Assembly (NCBI RefSeq): GCF_036711975.1
Contig: NC_091968.1
Coordinates: 22,754,001 to 22,818,000, forward strand
Length of the DNA: 64,000 nucleotides
Origin: Onthophagus taurus
Lineage: Eukaryota; Arthropoda; Insecta; Coleoptera; Scarabaeidae
Direction of reading: 5' to 3'
Made by a program: the position numbers and the translations under genes
In this document: one piece after another, positions 21,794 to 33,000 of the stretch
Layout of the letters: each line of letters starts with the position of its first letter
How positions within the stretch are numbered: the stretch's first letter is position 1
Notes under the pieces: generated by a model
Told to the model about the DNA's origin: nothing
Seen by the model: the letters and a program-made list of their open reading frames with translations, nothing else
Databases searched by the model: none

Positions 21794-21811
21794 TTTATGT
21801 ACCTTAATAAG

Positions 21812-21817
21812 AATAAA
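21812..21817 (+). terminator. Poly(A) signal of cassette 5
   Basis: AATAAA 19 bp after the stop, with further AATAAA copies over the next 30 bp. Last poly(A) signal of the array in this window. Confidence 0.7.
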
Positions 21818-21839
21818 TTGTAAATTTTATAAATAAATA

Positions 21840-22345
21840 AATATATTGGGAACTTTCCTTGACACAAAGATATTGTAATAATATAACCAAGTTGTTCATT
21901 ATTTTTTGAAATTTTACATAATCGTGGCTGAGGTTACGAACAATAATTATAGAATATGTTAAAATTCATTATGTTTTATTAACCGTTTACGTTTTTTATT
22001 CTATTTAATCCATATAAAGTCGATACGAAGTAAATTTTGACAGTGACATAACCTCAAATTTCATTTTTCATTAATTTCTTATTGTAATTCATATTTTTCC
22101 GGTTAAAACGATTAAAAACGATAATCTTATCATGTCAAGAACCAAAACCATTCATCTTATACGAGTTTGATGAAGAATTAGACGAAAATTCGTAGATTAA
22201 ATATTTGAATATATTTTTGAAGCTAGATATTGAAATCTAAAAGAAAATGTTACGAAATCAACACAAACAAAGTTAAAGCAACAAATCTACAACATTTCAT
22301 GCATAAATATTGTTAAAATAGAAATTACAATAATTTTTGATAAAT
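21840..22345. other. Intergenic, no gene recognised
   Basis: AT-rich; contains a promoter-like TGACAGTGACATAACCTC near 22040. No coding frame was recognised. Confidence 0.45.
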
Positions 22346-22490
22346 TTTATTGGTGACATTTGACATTTCGAAGTTGGCAATACCGGAGAAATTTAAATTA
22401 CGAATTTCAAGTTGAAGAATTTAACCAATCAGAAGACGTTATTTAAAACGTTCTTGCAATAAACAAACGAAACTGGTAGATTTACAATTA
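22346..22490 (+). repeat. ~140-bp direct repeat, copy 1 (copy 2 at 24596-24740)
   Basis: Both copies read TGACATTTCGAAGTTGGCAA, then GAATTTAACCAATCAGAAGA and AACTGGTAGATTTA and are nearly identical. They bound a ~2.1-kb segment, so they may be a duplication made with its insertion, or two copies of a small element. Confidence 0.8.
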
Positions 22491-23104
22491 GTGTGATTTT
22501 GAACGTGATGAGGAGTGCATGCTAATTTTGTCCGCGATCATTTTAACATAACCTCAAAAATAGTTAACTTATTATTTAATAAGTTAAATAAGAAGATTAT
22601 TTGAATTAAAATTATTCACCTTTAATAATACCATTCCGAAGAATTATTCCAATCAAGAATCAGATTCCTTTTGAAGAGTCCCAGTTTCCTTATCCGAAAA
22701 CTTCAGTAATCTACAAGATAAGCTAAGTTATAGTTTTCAATTTCATTATTAATCGCTTTTTTTTTTTAATTTCAATCTTCATTTAAAATTTCACTTAAAT
22801 TAAATATGATTAATTTGAGTTATTATTTTGTTTGATTATGTTATTACAATTTCATTATGTTTAATTCAATTAGATTAATTAATTTACTTCGTATTAACTA
22901 CAAGTTAAAAGATAATATTATTAATTATTTCGCTGTTAGTTTTGTTACTTATTTATTTTTGTACTTGTTTACTCAAGCGTTGAAAATTTGTTACTATAGT
23001 AGAAACCACGAGAGGTGGCAGTGAATCATCGTTTTCCGCTCTTACAAATTCCATACGTAGTAAATTAAAATTCACAAACCGCTAGAGAGCAATGTGTGTT
23101 AAGC
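22491..23104. other. AT-rich, no gene recognised
   Basis: No coding frame, structural RNA or clear repeat was identified. Confidence 0.45.
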
Positions 23105-24265
23105 TAGGTGTCCACTTGAGACTGTTTTAGGTCTCCGAGAGCTTCTATAAAACTTTCGAGAGCTTTCTCTCAGATAGTGTCCACTAATGAAATGTGTCCA
23201 TGCTATGGAAAGTAAATTTTTTTTCTTCCAGTGTTTGGTGTGTGTAAATATGGATGTAAAAAAAATTGCAAGTGCAATAGTGTTATAAAAAATTTAAAAA
23301 AAAAATAACTGTTGGGTGAAACGATGGATTTGGCGCAGATTAAAGCTGGGTGTCAACAAATATCAACATTCGTTATCAAATTGTTAGTTATTTGGCATAC
23401 TGGATTTACAAAAAGTTAACTCAATTGCTTTAATGGCACTTATAAATGCAAACTATAAGTTAATTGTCGTGCACGTGATAGCATATTAGTGGCTTGGCAG
23501 TATTTTGGATAATTATTAGAAAATATAAACCTATACGCCTCAATTGCTGAAAGAGACTAGATATTGCTGGCAGAAGACTAAGTATTACTAATGAAAGACT
23601 AGATGTTGCAAATGAAGCAGATTCTTCTTACAGAAGACTGACTGGACACAGTGTGAAGACACTATTATAATACCAGAAGACGAAATACTGTTGGTGGAAG
23701 ACTAGATATTGCTGCAAAAGACTAGATATTGCTGGCAGAAGACTAAGTATTGCTAGTGAAAGACTAGATATTGCAAATGAAGCACATCCTTCTCACAGAA
23801 AACTACAAACTACTACCAAAAAACCAAATACTGTTAGCAGAAGACTTAATTTTACTGTCAGAAGACCAAATTATGTTGTCAGAAGACAAGATATGACCAA
23901 TGGTACAAATCTCGTTTAAATTTCTATCCAATACTTGTTAAAATTGCATTCCTTGTTTCCCGATGTCTATGTTTCTTAGATTTGATATTCCAAAGAACTG
24001 AATTTTCTTCGTACACTTCAATTAATTCAAATATTTAAATAAAATGTAAATGTGTTATATTGAGAAAACTCGTAGCAAAATACGAACCGTGTTCGTTTTT
24101 TGACAGTTACTCTCACGATAGATAAATGGTACGTGTCCACTTGAGTACAAGTCTCAACCTGTTCACTCTCCGAAAGTTGGTGGGGACTCTCAGATGCGTG
24201 TCCACCAGAAAAAATACTCTCGATAGCTTCTCTCGAGAGCATTTCTCGCAAGTGGAGAGAAGGTG
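23105..24265. mobile_element. Probable Harbinger-like fossil with embedded minisatellite
   Basis: AGGTGTCCACTTGAGAC at 23107 and CTCGCAAGTGGAGAG near 24245 resemble degraded inverted ends, with CTCTCGAGAGC-type subterminal motifs. A short frame near 23283-23345 reads NNCWVKRWIWRRLKLG, reminiscent of the WVRPW start of PIF/Harbinger transposases. The remainder is decayed. 23530-23900 is a minisatellite of AGAAGACTAGATATTGCTG units, reverse-complement relatives of the 57-kb array. Confidence 0.4.
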
Positions 24266-24559
24266 ATAAATCTGGCAACGATTCTGGATCGGATGATGAA
24301 GTAGATCGTGTGGTATATGATGGCGTTATAAACAGTGATGACTGATGACACCGATGAAGCCCCACACTACGACCCTGATGCAGACTTAGAGCTGTCAGAC
24401 GTTTCAAGTATGGATGAAGAACAACCTCTACCACTAGTTAGGAAGAAGAAGAAGACAGTTAGTCTTGTTGTTTCTAATCCACACGTAATGGTTTGTGATA
24501 AAATTAGTCTCAGAAAGAAAAAATGGGTATCGTTGAACAAACAAACTAACGGCTGCTAG
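24266..24559 (+). pseudogene. Acidic reading-frame fragment, probably transposon-derived
   Basis: Reads as an acidic stretch (GDKSGNDSGSDDEVDRVV, then after a frame change DDTDEAPHYDPDADLELSD) and a basic run RKKKK. The frame shift near 24330 and the lack of splice sites suggest a fragment. Acidic N-termini of this kind occur in transposases, but no family can be named. Confidence 0.3.
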
Positions 24560-24595
24560 ATATACATCATCGATAGGCAGAAATATTATTCATAT

Positions 24596-24740
24596 TTGAC
24601 ATTATTTGACATTTCGAAGTTGGCAATACCGGAGAAATTTAAATTACGAATTTCAAGTTGAAGAATTTAACCAATCAGAAGACGTTATTTAAAACGTTCT
24701 TGGAGTAAACAAACGAAAGAAACTGGTAGATTTAATCAGC
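24596..24740 (+). repeat. ~140-bp direct repeat, copy 2
   Basis: Partner of 22346-22490; a few single-base changes and a 4-bp insertion (CGAAAGAAACTGG). Confidence 0.8.
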
Positions 24741-25330
24741 CCCAGGGATCTTTGATAGAAGAAATTGGAACTGATTGTATGTCAAAATCCCACCGTAAGA
24801 TGGTATTAGCGTCTATACTGAAATAATTTAATTAAAGTAACAGTTTTATTATTAATAGTGGGAATGATGAGAGACAGCAATAACAATTATTACCAGTATC
24901 GTTCCTTTAATTTAAAAAGTATAGATTCCAAATCGTGTTATATTTTTAAATTTGCCGCTAACTTCACCTTTTAAAAGTTGAAGTTTGTTCAGAATGACAG
25001 ATCAAAACGTCATTTGAAAGTGATTTTTAAGAGTAAGAGTATAATAAAGTAATAATGGTATGATTAAATAATTAGATTATAATTGACATTATTGCTTTGT
25101 TTCAGCTAACGTTCGAAACACTTTCCAAACAGTTATTCTGTGGTTGGAGCTTTTATATATAAACCCAATCCAACCTGTATTCTAGTGGTTCGGTTCTTAG
25201 CTGAATAATTTCGAAATATCCCCAACAGATGGCGCCACATGCGTTCAATTTTTAGTACGAAGTTTTTTGCATTTCTACGAAGTTTTTTTCTATGGATGTC
25301 ACTGAAGTAAATGTCAAAATTATAAATAAT
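24741..25330. other. Intergenic, AGATGGCGCC motif
   Basis: No gene recognised. AGATGGCGCC lies at 25227-25236, about 100 bp beyond the 3' end of the next gene. Confidence 0.45.
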
Positions 25331-26197
25331 TTATTCTTCAATAATTTTAAATACATTAAAATAACAACAATAACTTTCCTTATTATAATTAATATCCCTA
25401 CACTCATATGGCTTATAAATAATAATTCTTGTTCTATTAATTTCAACATCATTTATTGGAATCACCAAACATTTTTTATCACTACCAGCTCTACATTCAT
25501 AAATATCACATTCAAACTCATTAATTTTCCTTAAAACGTTCAATTCAAACCCAACCTCAACATCATAAACGTTTCCTTTTTCTTTATTCAAATACAATTC
25601 GTGTTTCCATATTGCTAAACTCTTCGCTTGATTATCTAAAGCATTTTGTAATTGTCCGGCGAATCCAAACTTTTTAAATCTCCGTTTTCTTTTAATTTTA
25701 CCAGGTTTAATACTTTCAATGGAAGAATTTATTGTTTGCGTATTAAAATAATTCGATGATTGACCAAAATCAGATTTTTGCGTATTTGAAAACTGAGAAA
25801 TTTTATAAGATTCATCTTGATTACAATTTGAGCTTTGCGATGATTCATCTTCGATTAAAACTTCACATTTTGATTTGGTTTCGTTTAAACATAATTTCGT
25901 AAAAGTATTTTTTGATTCTAAATTGTTATAAATTTTCTTTTTTACCTTATCGATCTTGCGATTACTACAAATCACAGGCGAATTTGAGTTAGTATCCGTA
26001 ATTAATACCGTAGGGGATTCTTGTAATATTAATTTGCGTGAAATCACCGGAGATTCATTGGTTTCAAAAAAAAATTCTTCAATTTTAATCTTCTTTTGTG
26101 ACTTAAATGGGGCTTCTTCGGAATCTGAACTACTCCAAGATATATTTGGTGATGTTTCCGGGTTTAATTCACTTTTATTTATCACCCAACGCTTCAT
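25331..26197 (-). CDS. Intronless protein of unknown function, 288 aa
   Basis: A single uninterrupted minus-strand frame with AATAAA-like sequence just after the stop. I do not recognise the family. Seen: an N-terminal half rich in Ser, Asn, Lys and Glu (SWSSSDSEEAP near residue 20), a basic cluster GKIKRKRRFKK near 168-178 that could be a nuclear signal, and a C-terminal ~110 residues of folded character (GFAGQLQNALDNQ, LAIWKHELYL, NEFECDIYECRAG, CLVIPINDVEINRTRIII). The C-terminal part looks beta-rich, which is only an impression. Evidence that it is a real gene: length in AT-rich DNA, a structured C-terminus, and an upstream tandem copy that has decayed while this one stays open. Confidence 0.7.
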   Translation of the reverse strand: MKRWVINKSELNPETSPNISWSSSDSEEAPFKSQKKIKIEEFFFETNESPVISRKLILQESPTVLITDTNSNSPVICSNRKIDKVKKKIYNNLESKNTFTKLCLNETKSKCEVLIEDESSQSSNCNQDESYKISQFSNTQKSDFGQSSNYFNTQTINSSIESIKPGKIKRKRRFKKFGFAGQLQNALDNQAKSLAIWKHELYLNKEKGNVYDVEVGFELNVLRKINEFECDIYECRAGSDKKCLVIPINDVEINRTRIIIYKPYECRDINYNKESYCCYFNVFKIIEE

Positions 26198-26356
26198 TTT
26201 TAATAAAATTAATTTGTTATATTTTTAGGTTATATTAAATGACAGTTAAAACAGTTTTCTTCACGATTTAGTTTTTATTGTTGATTCTAGATGTCGCTGA
26301 TGTTAACGTCAAAATTTATTTTAATAAAAACCAATTTTTCTTTTTAATTCCTTTAT

Positions 26357-26900
26357 TATTTGAAAACTGAGAGATTTTATAGGACTCACCTTGATTATAA
26401 TTTGAGCTTAGCGATGATTCATCTTCGATTAAAACTTCACATTTCGATTTGGTTTCGTTTAAAAATAATTTCGTAAAAGTATTTTTTGACTCTAAATTGT
26501 TATAAATTTTCTTTTTACCTCATCGATTTTGAGATTACTACAAATCAGATTGAGTTAGTATCCCTAATTAATACCGTTGGGTGATTCTTGTTATATTAAT
26601 TTGCGTGAAATCACTGGAAATTCACTAATATCAAAAAAATTTTCTTCAATTTTAAATTTCTTTTGTGACCTAAATCGGAATTTGAACTACTCCAAGATAT
26701 ATTTAATGATATTTCCGGGTTTAATTCACCCAACGTTTCATTTTTATTGAAATTAATTTATTTATTATATTTTTAGGTTATATTAATTGACAGATAAAAG
26801 TTTCCTTTACGGCTTAGTTTTTATTGTAGATTATAGATGTCGCGATGTTAATGTGTCAAAGTCAAAATTTTATTTTCTTTTTAATTCCTTTATTATCGCT
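26357..26900 (-). pseudogene. Decayed tandem copy of the 5' part of the 25331-26197 gene
   Basis: The segment 25783-26356 (N-terminal two-thirds of the coding sequence plus upstream region) is repeated here at high similarity: shared AAAACTGAGA.ATTTTATA, CGATGATTCATCTTCGATTA and GGTTATATTAA.TGACAG. Small deletions, for example in the stretches around 26520 and 26690, break the frame. The copy even includes the upstream TAGATGTCGC promoter stretch. No protein can be made from it. Confidence 0.85.
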
Positions 26901-27003
26901 TATCTAACACATTCTTTAATTAACATTGATTACTTTTATTATAATATACTGTACACGATGGAAGGACCACGTCTTAATACGTTTCAAAAATTAAATTGAT
27001 CAA

Positions 27004-30000
27004 TTATGGGTATCGAGAGTGTTTTCCGTCTTGTAAATAGGGGTGGAGGTGCTGATAGGGGTTTGCGATACCACAATTATATAAGTTGAGCATATCTGTG
27101 TAAGCGAGATGGTGAGTTTCGGGTTTTGTGCTAAGATTTTCCGCGCGAAGATGATTTTGATGAGATTTCGATTCCAAATGATTACCATAAGCCATGTTAA
27201 ATAAAGCCTCTGGGTCGCAAACGAATTTATAAACGTATCTTTCACCTAAAACGAAACGTTTTTTAAATCCTTTTAACACTTTGTTTTGTCAATTTTACCA
27301 GCAACTTTTTGCATGATTCCTTTTTCGTAGTAATACCTCAACGAGCGGCTTAATTTATCGTAATTCATTGCGGGGCGATTTTTTTGGGCGCCCCATCTCC
27401 TTGCTACCTAAAAAAATGCAATAATAACTGATTATGTTTTTATTATTAGGTGTTATTTTGGTGCTAACTTCTTCGGGTTCGATTAATTTGAACTCCATTC
27501 CACGTCCGGTCCAAGCAATACATCCAGCGCTAACATCCGGTGCATCTAAGAGTGTTACCAAAAATTGCCATAATTGCAAAGAACCCCTTCTTCCGGAACT
27601 TTGAAGATTTGTGACAGTTTTGGGTTCTTTCTCATCATTTTGCGACTTCCACGGTGATTTCGTCGAAATTAAGGATTTATTTCTGTCATATGAGAACCTA
27701 TTAGCACCTTAAGCAACAAAAAAATAATTTAAATCAAAATCGGCTTATACAGGTGTGTCTAAATTGATGCGAAAGATTTTAAGGGTGATTTTTCAACGAA
27801 AATTATGCCCCTTCTCCTCCAAGTTATAGCCCTCTAAAGTTAAGAGTAAAAATCTGCAACTTTCTTATCTCTTGACATTTTACGACTAACAAATTGTTAG
27901 TTTGATCACAAAAAATAAAATAATGCTGAGATTAAATCATTTCTTTGACTAATAATAACCTATCTCTGAATTAATTCAGCTGAGCCTGTGTACTATTTTA
28001 TTTTTTTGTGATCAAATTAACAATTTTATGGGAAAATGTCAAGAGACAAAAAAGTATTATGGGGTTGATTTTTTCAGCCTCTCTATCTACCAAACTTCAT
28101 CTTTCCATATTCCTCCATAGTGGATTTATTAAATAAAAACAATTTCCCTAATTTTACAGGGCTGTAACTTGGAGAAGAAGTGGTTTTGACCAAAAAGTTA
28201 TATGAAAGACCTCTTCATTTTCGCTGAAAAATCATCTTTCGCATCAATTTAGATACACCTGTAAGTACGAAGGCTTTCACGGGCGGTATTAATTCAATTA
28301 AAACTAGAACTAACACTAGAGCTAGAACTAAAACTTGCCGGGTTTTGGAATGGGTACATGGTTATCTCATGTTGTTCAAAATCATTGAAAATCGATTGGG
28401 CATCGTTTAATACTTGTGTAAATGATTAACAACTAGTTTGTAAACAATCCATGTTGCCCAAAATGACTAAAAACTAGTTGATAGTCATTGGAAACTTGTC
28501 TAAATATATAAGGAGTAGTTTATAGCAAGTCGAAGTTGCTCAGAACTACTGAAAATTGCACCAACATTCTCCAAAATTGGTTTATCAGGAAGCAAAATTG
28601 TCCAAAATGATTGAAAATGGGTTCATAGCTATCTCATGTTGTTCAAAATTATTGAAAATCGATTGGGCATTGTTTAATACTTGTCTAAATGTTTAACAAC
28701 TAATTTGTAAACAATCCATGTTGTTCAAAATGACTAAAAACTAGTTGATAGTCATTGGAAACTTGTCTAAATATATAAGGACTAATTCATAGCAAGTCGA
28801 GGTTGCTCAGAGTTACTGAAAACTGCACTAACATTGTCTAAAATTGGTTTATAAGGAAGCAAAATTGTCCAAAACGATAGAAAATGAGTTCATAGCTATC
28901 TCATGTTGTTCAAAATTAATGAAAACCGATTGGGCATTGTTTAATACTTGTCTAAATGATTAACAACTAGTTTGTAAGCAATCCATGTTGCTCAAAGTGA
29001 CTAAAAACTAGTTGATGGTCATTGAAAACTTGTCTAAATTTATAAGGACGAGTTCATAGCAAGTCGAAGTTGCTCAGAACTACTGAAAACTGCACCAACA
29101 TTGTCTAACTTTGATTTATAAGGAAGTAAAATCTTCCAAAACGATTGAAAATGGGTTCATAGCTATCTCATGTTATTCAAACTCATTGAAAATCGATTGG
29201 GCATAGTTTAATACTTGTCTAAATGATCAATAACTAGTTTGTAAACAATCTATGTTGCTCAAAATGGCTAAAAACTAGTTGATAGTCATTAAAACCTAGT
29301 CTAAATAATTAAGAATTAGTTTGTAAACAACCCATGTTGCTAAAAGTGACTGAAAACTCGTTGATAGTCATTGAAAACTTTCTAAATATGTAAGGACTAG
29401 TTTACAGCAAGCCGAAGTTGCTCAGAATTACTGAAAACTGCACCAACATTGTCCAAAATTGGCTTATAAGGAAGCAAAATTATCCAAAACGATTAAAGAT
29501 GTGTTCATAGCAATCTCATATTGGTCAAAATCATTGAAAACCAATCGGGCATCGTTCAATACTTGTCTAAATGATTAACAACTAGTTTGTAAACAATCCA
29601 TGTTGCTCAAAATGATTAAAAACTAGTTGGTAGTCATTGAAAACTTGTCTAAATGATTAAGAATTAGTTTGTAAACAACCCATGTTGCTAAAAGTGACTG
29701 AAAACTCGTTGATAGTCATTGAAAACTTCTCTAAATATGTAAGGACTAGTTTACAGCAAGCCGAAGTTGCTCAGAATTACTGAAAACTGCACCAACTTTG
29801 TCCAAAATTGGCTTATAAGGAAGCAAAATTGTCTAAAACGATTGAAAGTGAGTTCATAACTATCTCATATTGCTCAAAATCATTGAAAAGCGATTGGGCA
29901 TCGTTTAATACTTGTCTAAATGATTAACAACCAGTTTGTAAACAATCCATGTTGCTCAAAATGACTAAAAACTAGTTGGTAGTCATTGAAAACTTGTCTA

Positions 30001-33000
30001 AATAATATAAGGACTAGTTCATAGCAAGTCGAAGTTGGTCAGAATTACTGAAAGCTGCACCAACATTGTCCAAAATTGATTTATAAGGAAACAAAATTGT
30101 CCAAAATTATTGGAAATGGGTTCATAGCTATCTCATGTTGTTCAAAATCATTGAAAACCGATTGGGGATCGTTTAATACTTGTCTAAATGATTAACAACG
30201 AGTTTGTAAACAATCCATATTGCTAAAAATGACTAAAAACTAGTTTCCAAATAATGGCGATAGAGATTCATCGACATGGGAATAACATCTTCTTAAATAA
30301 TTCTTTATGATATTACGAATTTCCCCTTTTAATTCTTTTTTTGTGATTAAAATTATGTAACGAGTTAAATTAAAAGCCTGTACAGCAAGACGAAAGGAAG
30401 GCTAAGGCTAAACGGATGGGTATAATATAAGGCGATAGCCAAAATCCAACGTGAATTAGAAGGAACTATAGAAATATGCAATAATGGCCTCAAACAGAAA
30501 GAAATGATCTTGAATGTGGATAAAAGCAAAATAATGCACATAACGAAGTATGCAACGACGAAAGTTGCTTATGAATCTTTTATCATGGGTTAGAACATCG
30601 GAAGCAAACTACAGCTTATTTGTGATGACGAACCGGAGATAACATGAAGAGGCATTAGAGGTCGTAGCTATGGAGAAGCCAGGACAAAAGAACAATCTCA
30701 GAACTAATTTTGGGGAACAGTGATATATGGCAAGCAAAGTAACGCGAACTACAACAAGTCGTACAGCCAAAACAGAAGGAGAGTTACTCAGCCGCACATG
30801 GAAGATGCTAGTTAACTCAACAAAACCCTCTCCACCCGAATTTGACAAAAACAACTTAGTTGACAACCTCAGAGGTAAAGTATGTTAAGTCACAAATTGT
30901 TAAGGAGAGCGATTTGAAAGTGGACTTAATGTTTAAACAAATACACATGGTGGAGATCTCATTTCGCAAAAAATGTGAGTTAACACACTTTACCTCTGAG
31001 GTGCTGATATTTATTGTCAAACTTTAACCGATTTCGTCACTTCGAACTTGTTTCTGAAAAAAGTTACAACTAGTTCTAGGTCTAGTGTTAGTTGTAGTTT
31101 AATAAAATCGGCTTAGTTTTTGAGTGTGTTTAGAATAACATGGGGGTTAATTCGAAAAGGGTTAATTTCGGTTGTGTACAAAGGGGTCGTTGAAGATATT
31201 AATTGAACCTCATCAATATTAATAAAGTTTAAAGGCATTACACGCCATGGGGATGTGTGTACTTTGGGGTTTAACTAGAATTTCGATACCCAGCGTATTA
31301 GAGAGAGATGTTGTAACAAGGTTTGTTCGGCAAACACGTGTTTGTTTGAATTTTGGATGGTCACGTGGGGTACTCTCCGATAATTAACATCCCAAACTCG
31401 ATTTTGCGGCAAATTAACACTGAAATATAATAAATAGAAATTTTGAAATTTGAATATTTAATAAAACTAAATCCACCCTCACAAAATAATGCACTTAGAC
31501 ACCCAAACCACAAAACCGATTCCGAGGGGGTGCTTCTTAATCGCGGAAGAATCAATTTTTGATTTTCTATGAACGTCGTTCGTTTTGAATTTGCATCACG
31601 TCCTCTCGACGCCACACCCCTCCCGATCCGGGAAATTGTGTTCTTCCGGGAGAAAAAATCCGCAACTGAAAAATAAGGAAATAAAGAATTACTCACTCTC
31701 AAATTCCCGCTCGGCAGGTTCCTGTTTTATTGGCAATTGAGTCAAATTCGGTTGCGGGGAAGACGTCCCAGGAACGGAATCCGTCGAGGTTTGTCTTAAA
31801 GGTGACGTTCTATTTCATTAAAACAACATATCATTAAAAAAAAAAACCAAACAAGATTAAAAAAATTACCTATTATAGAAATTCGCGCTGTATAAACACC
31901 CTGTATGTTGATAACTCGCCGAGTATATCCCTTCGAAAGTTTCGCCAACTTGATAAACTGGGTGGTGATGGGAATATGAAGTTTTTGATAAATTTTGAAT
32001 CAATTCAGAAACGTTATTTTCTGGTTTAACATCTTTAAATAAAAAATAATTAAGTTACACACTATAAGAAAAGGTAAAGATTAATCCTTAGTATTCCATT
32101 AAAGATTTTCTATTAACCTATCTCTCCTTGTCGATCTTGTCGATTTTCTGGGAGGACTTTTCAAAAGAGTAAAATGACTCCGAGCTATATAAAGAAACGT
32201 GAGGGGGGTGGCGTGCACGCGAAGCGCAACGTAACACACGTTGCTACGATGTCGTCGGAGTAATTTGGGTGCACGCTGCGACGAGAGATCACCTGTCACA
32301 AGTTCTTTCTGGCAACATAAACGGCGTCGTTTAATATTTTGTATACGCCGAGTTAGGCGGTGGCGACGGGGGGCTCCTTTCCATTTCGGCGCCCCCCTTT
32401 TACGTGAAATCCCATCGCGAAACCGCAAAGTTTGGTTGTTATAAACGTTAAATGCAACCCTTTATAGTTCGAAAGAGTATTAAACGTTTTGAATTGAAAA
32501 CCGGATTGGATGTAAGATTAAAATAGTATTTACATAAAAGAATTTAAATTTTGAGGTTATGTTGGAACTGTCAAATGTGACAATTAAATTACGTTTATAA
32601 AAAAATGTAATTATTTAAAACAATAATTAGTTTTAATAGTTTAAAATCGTTATGTTGTATGAAATTAATAATTTTAAAGAAATTTAAAAATAAATTAATT
32701 AATAAAAATAAAATTTGAAATTTCTTTAAATTTTAGTTGGTATCATTGCAGAACTATGAAGTCATTCAATACAAACAAAGATGCTCGTTCGAGAGGTAAA
32801 TCGCGTAAATCTTCTTAAATCACCTATAAATCGATTTAATCGGGCTTTATTTTATATTCCCACATCTCCAGGTAATCAACAATTTCAATTAATTCATTTC
32901 ATTACACAATAATTCAATTTTATAACATTTTAACCTCAAATTCAAACCATAATTTTTTTTATTAATAACTTTGTTTTATACGTTAAAAAACTGTTAAACG

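Noticed and set aside
24027..24434. 135-codon minus-strand frame
   Set aside because: No domain, antisense to an acidic fragment with better coding character, and inside a decayed transposon.
27000..27245. Second minus-strand frame over ETS exon 9
   Set aside because: Out of frame with the ETS domain; a shadow.
30609..30866. 85-codon minus-strand frame in an ETS intron
   Set aside because: Overlaps decayed LINE sequence in the other orientation and has no recognised domain.
31361..32428. Minus-strand frames near ETS exons 5-6
   Set aside because: They begin or end inside introns and disagree with the phase chain that closes the 368-aa protein.
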